Assembly: GCF_003634045.1 (NCBI RefSeq)
Contig: NZ_RBIM01000006.1
Location: 186,001 to 250,000 of the forward strand
DNA: 64,000 nucleotides
Direction: 5' to 3'
From: Maricaulis maris
GTDB lineage: Bacteria; Pseudomonadota; Alphaproteobacteria; Caulobacterales; Maricaulaceae
The notes below the pieces were generated by a model that saw nothing but the letters and a program-made list of their open reading frames with translations, ran no database searches and was not told the DNA's origin. Shown here in pieces: positions 45,048 through 53,757 of this stretch. Positions within the stretch are counted from its first letter, which is position 1. Every line of letters begins with the position of its first letter. The position numbers and the translations under genes are program-made.

Positions 45048-47954
45048 TCAAAAGCGTTTGGTGACCCGGATAAAGCCGGTCCGGCCACGCAGGTCGTACT
45101 GGGTACCGGACAGGGCCGTATTGCCCCGGCGCTGGATCGGGTCGGACACGGTTGGCGGATGTTCGTCAAACAGGTTCGAAATCCCGCCCTGGATGGTCAG
45201 ATCCTCGTTTTCCCAGCGCACGGATGCGTCGTGGTAGACGACACCTTCGACATTGAGGTCCCGGAATGCGTTCTCGAAGCCCTGATAGTTGAAGGTGCGA
45301 TCACGCCGCGCCGGGTCAGTGGTGCCGTCGACATAATCCACAAACCAGCTCCAGGTCCAAGCGTCCCGGGTAAGCGAAGCGCGCAGATTGGCAACAAATT
45401 GCGGATCACCGATCACGCCATTGAAATCATTGTTGGCATAACCGGACGCAATGTTCGGGTCGAACAGGTAGACAATGTCGTCCAGCGTCCAGGTTGTCTG
45501 CAGATCGACAATGAGAGCGCCGAAATCGTGTTCGTTCGCATAGCGCATCGTGAGATCCACGCCTGACGTATATTGCGAGTTCACATTGATATAGCTGTCA
45601 CGCACCTCCGTGATGGCAAACGGATCCAGCTGGGCAGAGCCCGGATTGCGATCGAACAGGTCACAGAAGGCATTGGGATAATTGGCCGCGCCGTAGCAAC
45701 CGCCAATGATTGCAGATGCTCCCAATTGAGACACCTGGTCGAGAACCTCCAGTTCGAAATAGTCCACCGCGATCGAGATCGGCAACGATTGCGGGGTGTA
45801 GACCAATCCGATCGTGCGCGCTTCCGACGTTTCCGATTCCAGAACGCCTTGGCCGCCACCGGTATAGATGGTGGCACCGGACGCGGCCCCCGAATAGTCA
45901 TCGGGAATACCTTCGGCGGCGCAATTGCGACGCACATCGTCATTATTGCTCAAGCCCCAGTCGATACAGGGATCGATCGAGAGCTGCGCCAGGAAGGCCG
46001 ACTGGTTGCCCAGGAAGAGTTCATATAGTGCCGGCGCGCGGTACGAGGTCCCTTCCGTGGCACGCAGTCGGACACTCGGCGTGATCTGCCAGTTCACGCC
46101 GGCCTTCCAGACTGAATCAGACCCGGCCGACTCATAGTCGAAGACGCGACCGGACAGGTTCAGAGAGAGACTTTCGGCGAACATCTGGTCGGCGAGCAGC
46201 GGAAATTCGATCTCCCCGAAAAACTCCGACACATTGTCCTCACCACGGGTGATCTGGGCAGAGGTCGAGTTCCACAATTCGCCTGTGCGCGAGGCTTCCG
46301 ATGGCGTGTCATCGATGGAGAAGCCGCGACGCTCGGCGCCAATGGCGGCACTCACCGGACCGGCCGGCAAATCAAACAGGTCGCCGGCGATCGTGGCATT
46401 CACGACCGTCTGCTCATAAATCGTCAGACCGGTCGCCATGACGGTAAGCTGATCATAGAGATCAGCGCCGTAATTGCCTGACAGGAATTCGAACGAGAGC
46501 GGGTCATAGTCCGGCGCATCGTCGGTAAAACGGACATCACCGGATTCCGAAGCCCTGATACCGTTATTGGTGTATTCCCCTTCCGAACGGGAATATTGGG
46601 CCGATACTGTCCAGCCCCAGCCCGCCAACGGCCCGAATCCAGTCCCCAACTCGCCGCTGAGCGTAGAATTTATGGAGGCGTAACGCACGTCCGCCGCGTA
46701 GTTGGACGGCCACATGGTCACCGGCAAGGCTAGAATGAGATCCTGATCATAGCCGGGGTCATTGGCATAGCCATAGGTACCGAAGAGCGATTGGGCCGTG
46801 GCCCCACCGATCAGCGGGAAGAATTGGCGCCAGCCCTCCGAAAAAGTCTCCCGGCGCGTGAGGAGAGCATCAGCACGCCATTCGATACCGCCAAGCGCGT
46901 CGAACTCGAAGTTCGCCGAGGCGAACACGCTGCTGCGTTCCTGCCGGTTGATCGCGTCCGACGACAAGTAGCGCGCATCATTCTGCACGTCCTCGTAGAA
47001 CGCTTGGCCGTGCGTGTCATACCGGCCAACCACCCGCAGGCGATAGCCGGGCAGTTCCGGCGTACCGACGCCGTCCGGATCGGGAATGTAGCGGCCACCA
47101 TTGACCTGATCGAACACGGTGTTGAAATAGATATTCTCGCACCCGCCCAGAGCCGTTCCGGCAAGGATGGAACGGTCCTCTCGGTCGATCCGATTGCCCC
47201 CCGGCGCGTCATAGATCATCGGTTGCTGACAGGCGAGATAATCCCGGTCACCCAGGGACAGGTCTTCGCGCAGTTGGTACTGGACGGCTAGGACGATATG
47301 GCCATTGGCAAAGTCCAGCCCATAGAGTCCCGAAATATCATATGTCTCGCCGCCGCCCTCGAACGGGGCATTGACCGAGACGGTCAGTTCGGGCCGCTCG
47401 ACACGGTCGAGCGTCAGCACATTGACCACACCGGCCACAGCGTCCGAACCATAGACCGAGGACGCACCATCCTTGAGAATGTCAAACCGGTTTATGACGA
47501 CGGGCGGAAGCACGTTCAGGTCAAACGCGCCCACTTCGCCACGCACGCCGGCCGGCCCGAGACGCTGCCCGTTGACCAGGACCAGGGAGCGCTGGGCGCC
47601 AAGCCCGCGCAACGAGATCGTATTCACCCCGGTCCCGCCGGAGACGACATAGCCGCCGAACTGGTTGTTGTACTGGGCCGAACCCGAAGCGACGCTGGCG
47701 CCCTGCAGCATTTCCGCCGCGTCCACCAGCCCCTCCAGCGTCGCCTCCTCGGCAGTAACGATCTGCACGGGCGAAGCTGATGTGAACTCGTTGCGGCGCA
47801 ATCGCGACCCGGTAACGACAATGACCTCGTCATCCTCGGCTGCCGTTGTGTCGTCGGCTGCGTCCTGCGCCAATCCCGGCGCCGACGACAATCCGACAAC
47901 TCCCGCCAGGATGCTGGTCAGGAGCAGATGTTTCTTTCTTGTATGGTGCGACAT
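45048..47954 (-). CDS. TonB-dependent receptor
   Basis: A 968-aa outer-membrane receptor. Signal peptide MSHHTRKKHLLLTSILAGVV to APGLAQ, then an acidic stretch with the TonB-box-like DEVIVVTGSR. The plug domain spans about 55-190 (SPVQIVTAEE, NTISLRGLGAQRSLVLVNGQ, IDILKDGASSVYGSDAVAGV-type segment). The remaining ~750 residues form the 22-strand barrel, ending RTGFIRVTKRF with a C-terminal Phe. Substrate unknown. Start at 47954 has AGGGGAAACC just upstream; longer open frame upstream is not a signal peptide. Separate transcript from the next receptor, whose terminator lies in between. Confidence 0.93.
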   Translation of the reverse strand: MSHHTRKKHLLLTSILAGVVGLSSAPGLAQDAADDTTAAEDDEVIVVTGSRLRRNEFTSASPVQIVTAEEATLEGLVDAAEMLQGASVASGSAQYNNQFGGYVVSGGTGVNTISLRGLGAQRSLVLVNGQRLGPAGVRGEVGAFDLNVLPPVVINRFDILKDGASSVYGSDAVAGVVNVLTLDRVERPELTVSVNAPFEGGGETYDISGLYGLDFANGHIVLAVQYQLREDLSLGDRDYLACQQPMIYDAPGGNRIDREDRSILAGTALGGCENIYFNTVFDQVNGGRYIPDPDGVGTPELPGYRLRVVGRYDTHGQAFYEDVQNDARYLSSDAINRQERSSVFASANFEFDALGGIEWRADALLTRRETFSEGWRQFFPLIGGATAQSLFGTYGYANDPGYDQDLILALPVTMWPSNYAADVRYASINSTLSGELGTGFGPLAGWGWTVSAQYSRSEGEYTNNGIRASESGDVRFTDDAPDYDPLSFEFLSGNYGADLYDQLTVMATGLTIYEQTVVNATIAGDLFDLPAGPVSAAIGAERRGFSIDDTPSEASRTGELWNSTSAQITRGEDNVSEFFGEIEFPLLADQMFAESLSLNLSGRVFDYESAGSDSVWKAGVNWQITPSVRLRATEGTSYRAPALYELFLGNQSAFLAQLSIDPCIDWGLSNNDDVRRNCAAEGIPDDYSGAASGATIYTGGGQGVLESETSEARTIGLVYTPQSLPISIAVDYFELEVLDQVSQLGASAIIGGCYGAANYPNAFCDLFDRNPGSAQLDPFAITEVRDSYINVNSQYTSGVDLTMRYANEHDFGALIVDLQTTWTLDDIVYLFDPNIASGYANNDFNGVIGDPQFVANLRASLTRDAWTWSWFVDYVDGTTDPARRDRTFNYQGFENAFRDLNVEGVVYHDASVRWENEDLTIQGGISNLFDEHPPTVSDPIQRRGNTALSGTQYDLRGRTGFIRVTKRF

Positions 47955-48177
47955 GGTTTCCCCTCGAAATACACCGGGACCGGCAAGCGGCCCCTTCCCT
48001 CTCGGGCACGACAGCCGTTCCGGCCATTCGTCCCGTTCGCCCGAGACAACGGGCGCAAGCCCGCTATGAGACAGGAGACGAACGGGCACTAAAGAGGCGG
48101 CTGCCCCAATGACGGGATGGCGTTGCGAATGACAGTGTTGGCGACAAGCAACGGCGCTGGGCACACAGCCGCTGCGA

Positions 48178-48212
48178 ACAAAAAAGAAGCGGCGGGCAAA
48201 GCCCGCCGCTTC
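48178..48212 (-). terminator. Strong intrinsic terminator after the Oar-like receptor gene
   Basis: A perfect 12-bp stem GAAGCGGCGGGC/GCCCGCCGCTTC with a 3-nt loop, followed on the minus strand by TTTTTTG. It is 42 nt downstream of the receptor stop codon (48255). Confidence 0.9.
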
Positions 48213-48254
48213 CCAGCCCCCAGGGCAGCCACCCCGGTCAGCAGGCCCCGGGAC

Positions 48255-51215
48255 TCAGAAGTCCCAGGACAGCCCGAAGCGGATCGAACGCGGCGCCTGG
48301 TAGCGCAGAGCGGCACCGTAATTCGGATCCGGCACATTAAGCGCGGTTTCGCCAATTTCGCGGATATCAGTGACCCCGGAACTGTCGAAGACATTGAAGA
48401 TATCCATGCGGAACACGGGGTCGCCGCCCAACGGCAAATGCTGCGGTCGATAGATGAAAGCCAGATCTACATTGTAGATCCAGTCGCTCTCCAACTGACT
48501 GCCCCGCGGTGTTGCCGCGCTATTGCAGAAGAAGGATTCAGCTTCATAGGCCTGCGCGAAAGCGTCGGTCGGGTGAAATCCTATACAGCCGAAATGACGC
48601 GGTGAATTCGCCTGCATTGCGGCACCGATCGAAAACAGCTCATTGACCTCATAACTGCCCCACAGCTTCATCTTGTGGGCCCGATGGTTTGGCAACAAGC
48701 CGTCGGAATTATCGGTCAGACCAGGCTGGTCAAACGAGGTTGTGATGCCGGCATCGTCCTGACCGTTGTCGGATTTCACCGTACCTTCGTAATTGCCCTC
48801 GCTGCGGGACAACGTCCAGGAACCATGCAGATCCCAGCCACCGTCGAACTCGCGGTCAAAGGTCAGGGTCAAGGCTTCATAGGTCCGCGTCGGCGTCGGA
48901 TATCCCAGCGCCGCGGCATCGAGATCGACGGTCTGATCAAGCTCGGGCAGATAGACCCGCATGTCCTCGCCCGGATTGGTCAGCACGTATTGGTGAAAGC
49001 CGGTCCAGATGTCTTCGCACGGAGTCCCACCAACCGTGAGGCCGTTATCGTGGCAATAGGCGATCACCGCAGCATCGATCGCCACGTCCTCCAACGTCAC
49101 ACCGAGGTCGCGATAGGTGTAGTTCAAACCGAAATCCCAGAGGTCATTCATCATCCAGCGCGCGCCGAGAATGAATTCGTCGACATACATCGGATCCAAA
49201 TACTGGTCCGTGACTGCCCGGGTGTCGGGCACCGTCCCGTCTCCGAACACCTCCTCCAGGAATGGTGCTCCGTCCAGCTGAGGGACGTCTTCAGCATCCA
49301 GGCCAGTGAACTGATACCAGTCCTGGGTAAACAGCTCCGCGCCCGCCATGCGAATATTGGTGTTGGTCGCCACCGGCAGGAAATAGCGGCCATAGAAGCC
49401 ATAGAATTCCAGCGTTCCGTCGCCGAAATAGTCGAAGGATGCGCCTAGGCGCGGTGCCAGCTGGTTCTCGATCCGGGTGAAGGTATCACCCCCGGCATTG
49501 CGATTGTCGAACGTCTCGTTGCGCAGACCGAGATTGAGATTGAGCCGGTCGGTGACCTGCCAGGAGTCCTGGATATAAAAGGCCGTCTGCACGGTCTCGA
49601 ACTCGCCACCGCGGTTGAGATGACGAACCCGCACACACTCGCGACCGGCCTGTCCACCCTGGGCCTCGCACGAGGCCGGATCGTAGAGCCGATAATACAC
49701 GCCGCCGGAATAGTATGAGACGTCCTCGGCGGTCAGCGTCTCCTGGTCGACACCGACCCGGATATTATGCTCGCCGAAAAAGCTGGCATAAATGTCGGCA
49801 TCCGCACGGATGAGGTCACGGGTATCGCCCCCCTGGGACGGCACGATCTCGCCCCAGTTGCCCAGCTGGATCACAGTGCCGCTGGTATCGCGGGCATCCA
49901 GGATGGCCGGATTTCCATCGGTGCTGCCTGCAATGGTCTGGTTGAAGGTTTGGCGCCCTGCCGTGACCGACACGGTCAGCCAGTCAGCCAATGCACCGGA
50001 GTAGCGCAGGATGTTGACGTCACCACCTTCCTCGAAATTGGTCTGTGCGACCGCCGTCCGACCGGTGATTTCACTGCCATCGGCGCTGAATGTGACGTCA
50101 TTGGCCTCGCGAACAGTCGTTCGGTCGTCGGAAAAGCTCGTCCAGGCCAGTGTGTGACCGTCAAACAGGTTCGCATCAATGCGGAAACCGAAGAAGGGAT
50201 CGTCGCTCCGGTCAACTTCTTCGCGTCCTGCCTCGGTGATATTGATCGCCTCAATGAGACGCGGCGAATAGAGACCGTAGAAAAACACGCGATCCTCAAT
50301 CAGCGGACCAGACACCCAGAGATCACTTTCCAAGGTCATGCGCTGATCGAAACGATTGGCGTAGCGGAAGTTCGACGGCGAATCTTCGCGCAATTCGTCG
50401 GGCGAGTAGAAGATGTTGAAGCCGTAGTGCCATTCATTGGTGCCCGAACGCGTAACGGCATTGACCACACCGCCGGTCGAACGGCCGAATTCGGCCTGGT
50501 AGCCGCCTGACTTCACCTCCAGCTGGTCGTAGAGCTGGAATGGCACGGCCGATGCACCGAGGAAATTGCGGAAATCGGTGATATTCATGCCGTCAATATA
50601 GAAGGCATTCTCGCCCGGCGAGGCGCCGGAAATCGAGGCAAAACCAGTACTGATGCCATCCTCGAAATCGGTATCGCCAATAATGGTACCTGGCGCCAGC
50701 AAGGTCAGCGACGTCACGTCGCGGCCGATCGGGACCTGTTCAAAGACCGCTTGAACATCCAGATCGAGTCCGGTTTCGGATGCCTGGAAGACATCGGCCT
50801 GAATCGCTTGCCCCGTGACCGTGATAACGTCCGCACTCGAGCCCGCCGGCAGCACCATCCGGTAGTCCGACGATGTCCCCACAGAGACATTGACCTGCTC
50901 GTCGGAGATCGTCTGATATCCGGTGCGCGAAACCCGGAGTGTATAGCTTCCAACCTCCAAGCGGCCCACAAAGAAACGACCGTCGGCACCGGATGTCACC
51001 GTCCGGGTCGCCCCGCGCGCGCTCGAAACAATTGTCACGTTCGCCCCCGCCACCGGCCGGCCGGCATCGTCGACAATCGTACCGCCGACACTGCCTGTCG
51101 TATATGACTGCGCGACGGCCGCAGGGCCGGTGGCAACCGCGATGCCAACCGCGGCCGTCAAGGCCAGACCGATCGCGGTCGTCGTGTTGAGAAGTGTCGT
51201 CTTGATCTGTGTCAT
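48255..51215 (-). CDS. Oar-like TonB-dependent receptor with carboxypeptidase-regulatory-like domain
   Basis: A 986-aa outer-membrane receptor. After a signal peptide ending near AAVAQ (residue 36), residues about 38-115 form a carboxypeptidase-regulatory-like beta-sandwich (GSVGGTIVDDAGRPVAGANV, GRFFVGRLEVGSYTLRVSRT). A plug domain follows (VITVTGQAI, IDGMNITDFRNFLGAS, FGRSTGGVVNAVTRSGTNEW), then a large barrel ending SIRFGLSWDF. This is the Oar/SusC-like receptor type often used for peptides, glycans or other large substrates. Downstream of the LytTR regulator, 179 nt away. Confidence 0.93.
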   Translation of the reverse strand: MTQIKTTLLNTTTAIGLALTAAVGIAVATGPAAVAQSYTTGSVGGTIVDDAGRPVAGANVTIVSSARGATRTVTSGADGRFFVGRLEVGSYTLRVSRTGYQTISDEQVNVSVGTSSDYRMVLPAGSSADVITVTGQAIQADVFQASETGLDLDVQAVFEQVPIGRDVTSLTLLAPGTIIGDTDFEDGISTGFASISGASPGENAFYIDGMNITDFRNFLGASAVPFQLYDQLEVKSGGYQAEFGRSTGGVVNAVTRSGTNEWHYGFNIFYSPDELREDSPSNFRYANRFDQRMTLESDLWVSGPLIEDRVFFYGLYSPRLIEAINITEAGREEVDRSDDPFFGFRIDANLFDGHTLAWTSFSDDRTTVREANDVTFSADGSEITGRTAVAQTNFEEGGDVNILRYSGALADWLTVSVTAGRQTFNQTIAGSTDGNPAILDARDTSGTVIQLGNWGEIVPSQGGDTRDLIRADADIYASFFGEHNIRVGVDQETLTAEDVSYYSGGVYYRLYDPASCEAQGGQAGRECVRVRHLNRGGEFETVQTAFYIQDSWQVTDRLNLNLGLRNETFDNRNAGGDTFTRIENQLAPRLGASFDYFGDGTLEFYGFYGRYFLPVATNTNIRMAGAELFTQDWYQFTGLDAEDVPQLDGAPFLEEVFGDGTVPDTRAVTDQYLDPMYVDEFILGARWMMNDLWDFGLNYTYRDLGVTLEDVAIDAAVIAYCHDNGLTVGGTPCEDIWTGFHQYVLTNPGEDMRVYLPELDQTVDLDAAALGYPTPTRTYEALTLTFDREFDGGWDLHGSWTLSRSEGNYEGTVKSDNGQDDAGITTSFDQPGLTDNSDGLLPNHRAHKMKLWGSYEVNELFSIGAAMQANSPRHFGCIGFHPTDAFAQAYEAESFFCNSAATPRGSQLESDWIYNVDLAFIYRPQHLPLGGDPVFRMDIFNVFDSSGVTDIREIGETALNVPDPNYGAALRYQAPRSIRFGLSWDF

Positions 51216-51394
51216 ATTGTCCCCCGGGGCCGGTCAGGCCGGCCCTCTCACTTGCTGATCGAACGCCGCCTCGTCCGCGAACGGACAAATAACGACGCAG
51301 CGATCAAACCAATGCGGGTGAACACGCCTCAACGAGTATGCGCCAAACCGGAGATGGCAGGCCCGAACGGCCGGCCCCGGCACCCAGTCACGGC

Positions 51395-52267
51395 TCAGGC
51401 AGACGAGACGAGCCGGGGTCCTGCGAGCGCTTGGGCGAGAATGGCGCTGCCCGTGGCGCTGACAGGCAACACCGAGCCGCTCTTGAGTCGAACGGCGGAA
51501 ATACGGTCGCCCCGTTGCTCGGCGGACACCACTTCGGACGGGCGCACGAAATGGGAGCGATGGATCTGTATGAAACCGTGCCCTTCAAGCACTTGCGCCA
51601 TTTCAATCATGGTGGCGCGGTGCAGGACTTCGCGTCCGGACCGATCGATCAGGGACACATAATTGCCTTGGGCGGAGACGACGACAATGTCGGCCAGCGT
51701 AACATAGTCGGTTCGGCCGGAGGACTTCACAGCGAGCCGGCCGGGCGAACTGCCGTCTGCGGCCCGCTGCTCGCCACGACCGACAATCGCCCGTAGCTGC
51801 GCGCCAGCCAAATATGCCATCACCGTAAAGCTGGGCAGGAGCAGCCAGTACAATGACGGCGTCGAACCGACAAGGATCTGGGGTGGGACGCCGGTATAGG
51901 GGGCAAGTACAAGGACCGTCCAGAAATAGTCGGCAATAGCGAAGACCGCGACCAGCCCGATCGATTCGATAATCCGCCGCACGACATGCCGTGCACGCAG
52001 GGCATGGTCGAGCCCCAGCAAGGCGCCCGAAACAATCGCCGGCAACACGATCGCCGAGAAGACCGATTGATGACGAACGCCCAACGCGAAGCTGGGCGGC
52101 GCCCCGGCCGCAACAGCCTCCCCATACTGGATCGCGACGAACGCAAGCACATGGAGGCCCCAAAACACGCTGGCCCCCGCCAGAATACGCATCATCCAGC
52201 GGCGCGGTATGCGGGTGGCAGGGTGGAAATACTCGGGCACCATCAGCCTGTCTGATCCTTGTTTCAA
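51395..52267 (-). CDS. Membrane-bound LytTR-family transcriptional regulator
   Basis: A 290-aa protein with about four N-terminal membrane helices (near 27-47, 68-88, 100-122 and 135-157) and a C-terminal LytTR DNA-binding domain (about 185-280: RTDYVTLADIVVVSAQGNYV, VLEGHGFIQIHRSHFVRPSEV). The membrane part probably senses a signal and tethers the regulator. It is upstream of the Oar-like receptor on the same strand and divergent from a second LytTR gene. A start at M9 is also possible. Confidence 0.88.
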   Translation of the reverse strand: MKQGSDRLMVPEYFHPATRIPRRWMMRILAGASVFWGLHVLAFVAIQYGEAVAAGAPPSFALGVRHQSVFSAIVLPAIVSGALLGLDHALRARHVVRRIIESIGLVAVFAIADYFWTVLVLAPYTGVPPQILVGSTPSLYWLLLPSFTVMAYLAGAQLRAIVGRGEQRAADGSSPGRLAVKSSGRTDYVTLADIVVVSAQGNYVSLIDRSGREVLHRATMIEMAQVLEGHGFIQIHRSHFVRPSEVVSAEQRGDRISAVRLKSGSVLPVSATGSAILAQALAGPRLVSSA

Positions 52268-52732
52268 TTCCCCAATTTGTCACGCAGCCTGCCCGGGACG
52301 GGATGACGACGTTTAAGCCGGCAGCTTACATTTTCGTCACCACGCGGCGGCGCCGACTGGGCCCCGCCCAGTACCAGCCCATCCATCCCGACGACCGCAA
52401 AAAGTCGCCAAACGCGGCTATTCGCAACCGAACGCGACGATCGGCAACAGGCGGGGCTGTTGGCCACCCCAATGCAATGGCCGCCTCACCAACCGCCGCC
52501 GCACACCCTTCGCACCCGGCCAGGGTGACCCAATTGCGGCTTATTGTTGCCTTGGGTTCAACCCGAACGGCCCGATCCGGAAAACGCCGTAACCGGGATT
52601 ATCCCTGCAGCCCGTGTGACGAAACCGAGCGGCTGGGGTCCCGCCCCTTTGTTCCGCCCCCCCAATAGGCAGGAAACCCCACACACCCTAAAGGATTATC
52701 CACGCAATTTCAGTTAGTTGCAAGGAGTCCTG
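52268..52732. other. Divergent intergenic region between two LytTR regulators
   Basis: About 465 nt without a supportable gene. It must carry the promoters of both LytTR genes. CAGTTAGTTG just before the right-hand ribosome site loosely resembles a LytTR half-site, but no direct repeat pair with proper spacing could be confirmed. Confidence 0.4.
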
Positions 52733-53533
52733 ATGATGAGGTACCTGATACTGGATCAACGGGAAAAAGCGCGATCCGGACTGGAACGCCAACTCGCCCG
52801 CTACCCCAATATTGAATGCCTTGGAAGTCATGCCGCACCCGGTAATGGGGATGTCTGGCATGGCACGAGACCCGACATTGTGTTTCTGGGCAGCGACCTG
52901 CCCGGACTTGAGACCCTCCTGTGCCGGAACGGCAATGCGGGCCATCACACGCCGGTCGTGGTCATGCTGGGCGACCTGCCGGTCCATGCGCTCACCGCGA
53001 TCGAACTCCAGGTTACCGACTTCCTGTTGCGGCCGGTCGACACCATCCGCTTGGAGGAATGCCTCAGACGAGTCCGTCTCGAATTGCAGCGTCAGCGTGA
53101 TCTTGCGCAGGTGGACAGCCTCAGCGAGACACTTGCTGAAATCCGGAATGGCGAAGCGTCCGCGAATATCGGGCAAGTCTATCGCGATTTCTGGATTCGC
53201 AGCCTGCATGAAACCGTGCGGGTTCCACAATCATCGATCATCTGGATCGAAGCGGCGCGTGGCTACTCCTATTTCAACCTCGAACAGCGACAGCTCCTGC
53301 ACCGCATATCGCTGCTGGAACTTGAAAGCCGCCTCGACCCCGCACATTTCCTTCGCGTGCACCGCTCGGCCATCGTGAACGTCCACTATATCGTCCGTAC
53401 CCAGGCCAATCGTCATGGCACCTATCAACTCAGCCTGGCCAACGGCGAGCAGGTTCGCATCGGCCGGAAATACCGAAACAAGCTGGCCGACTACATGGCC
53501 GGACGACAAGGCGAAAGCCTGGTCGCCGCGTAG
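52733..53533 (+). CDS. LytTR response-regulator-like protein with degenerate receiver
   Basis: A 266-aa protein from the ATG at 52733, with AAGGAGTCC ideally placed upstream (a TTG at 52718 lies before the ribosome site). Residues 1-120 have the receiver fold (RYLILDQREKAR, RPDIVFLGSDLPG, VTDFLLRPVD), but phosphorylation residues are lost: the acidic pair reads D8-Q9, the phosphoacceptor Asp is G53, and the invariant Lys is R100. Residues about 160-260 are a LytTR DNA-binding domain (VRVPQSSIIWIEAARGYSYF, LRVHRSAIVNVHYI). It probably acts without phosphotransfer. No histidine kinase adjoins it. Confidence 0.88.
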   Translation: MMRYLILDQREKARSGLERQLARYPNIECLGSHAAPGNGDVWHGTRPDIVFLGSDLPGLETLLCRNGNAGHHTPVVVMLGDLPVHALTAIELQVTDFLLRPVDTIRLEECLRRVRLELQRQRDLAQVDSLSETLAEIRNGEASANIGQVYRDFWIRSLHETVRVPQSSIIWIEAARGYSYFNLEQRQLLHRISLLELESRLDPAHFLRVHRSAIVNVHYIVRTQANRHGTYQLSLANGEQVRIGRKYRNKLADYMAGRQGESLVAA

Positions 53534-53757
53534 ACGGAGGCTGGCGGATGCCGGCGGGCGGACCAGCTGTCCGACACCGGCAGATCGGCTGGATTTGTCA
53601 GAATGCTCGGCGTTAAGGCTGCGGGTTGCCGCCATTCGGCGCCGGGCAAAAGGCGATCCGTGCGTTTCGCCGGATACCCAAAGCAATATCCGCCCGTCCA
53701 TCTTCCAGTGCGTGTCGCGCCCGCCGCGCCGCCAGCGCGCGACCTTGCTCGCACCGC

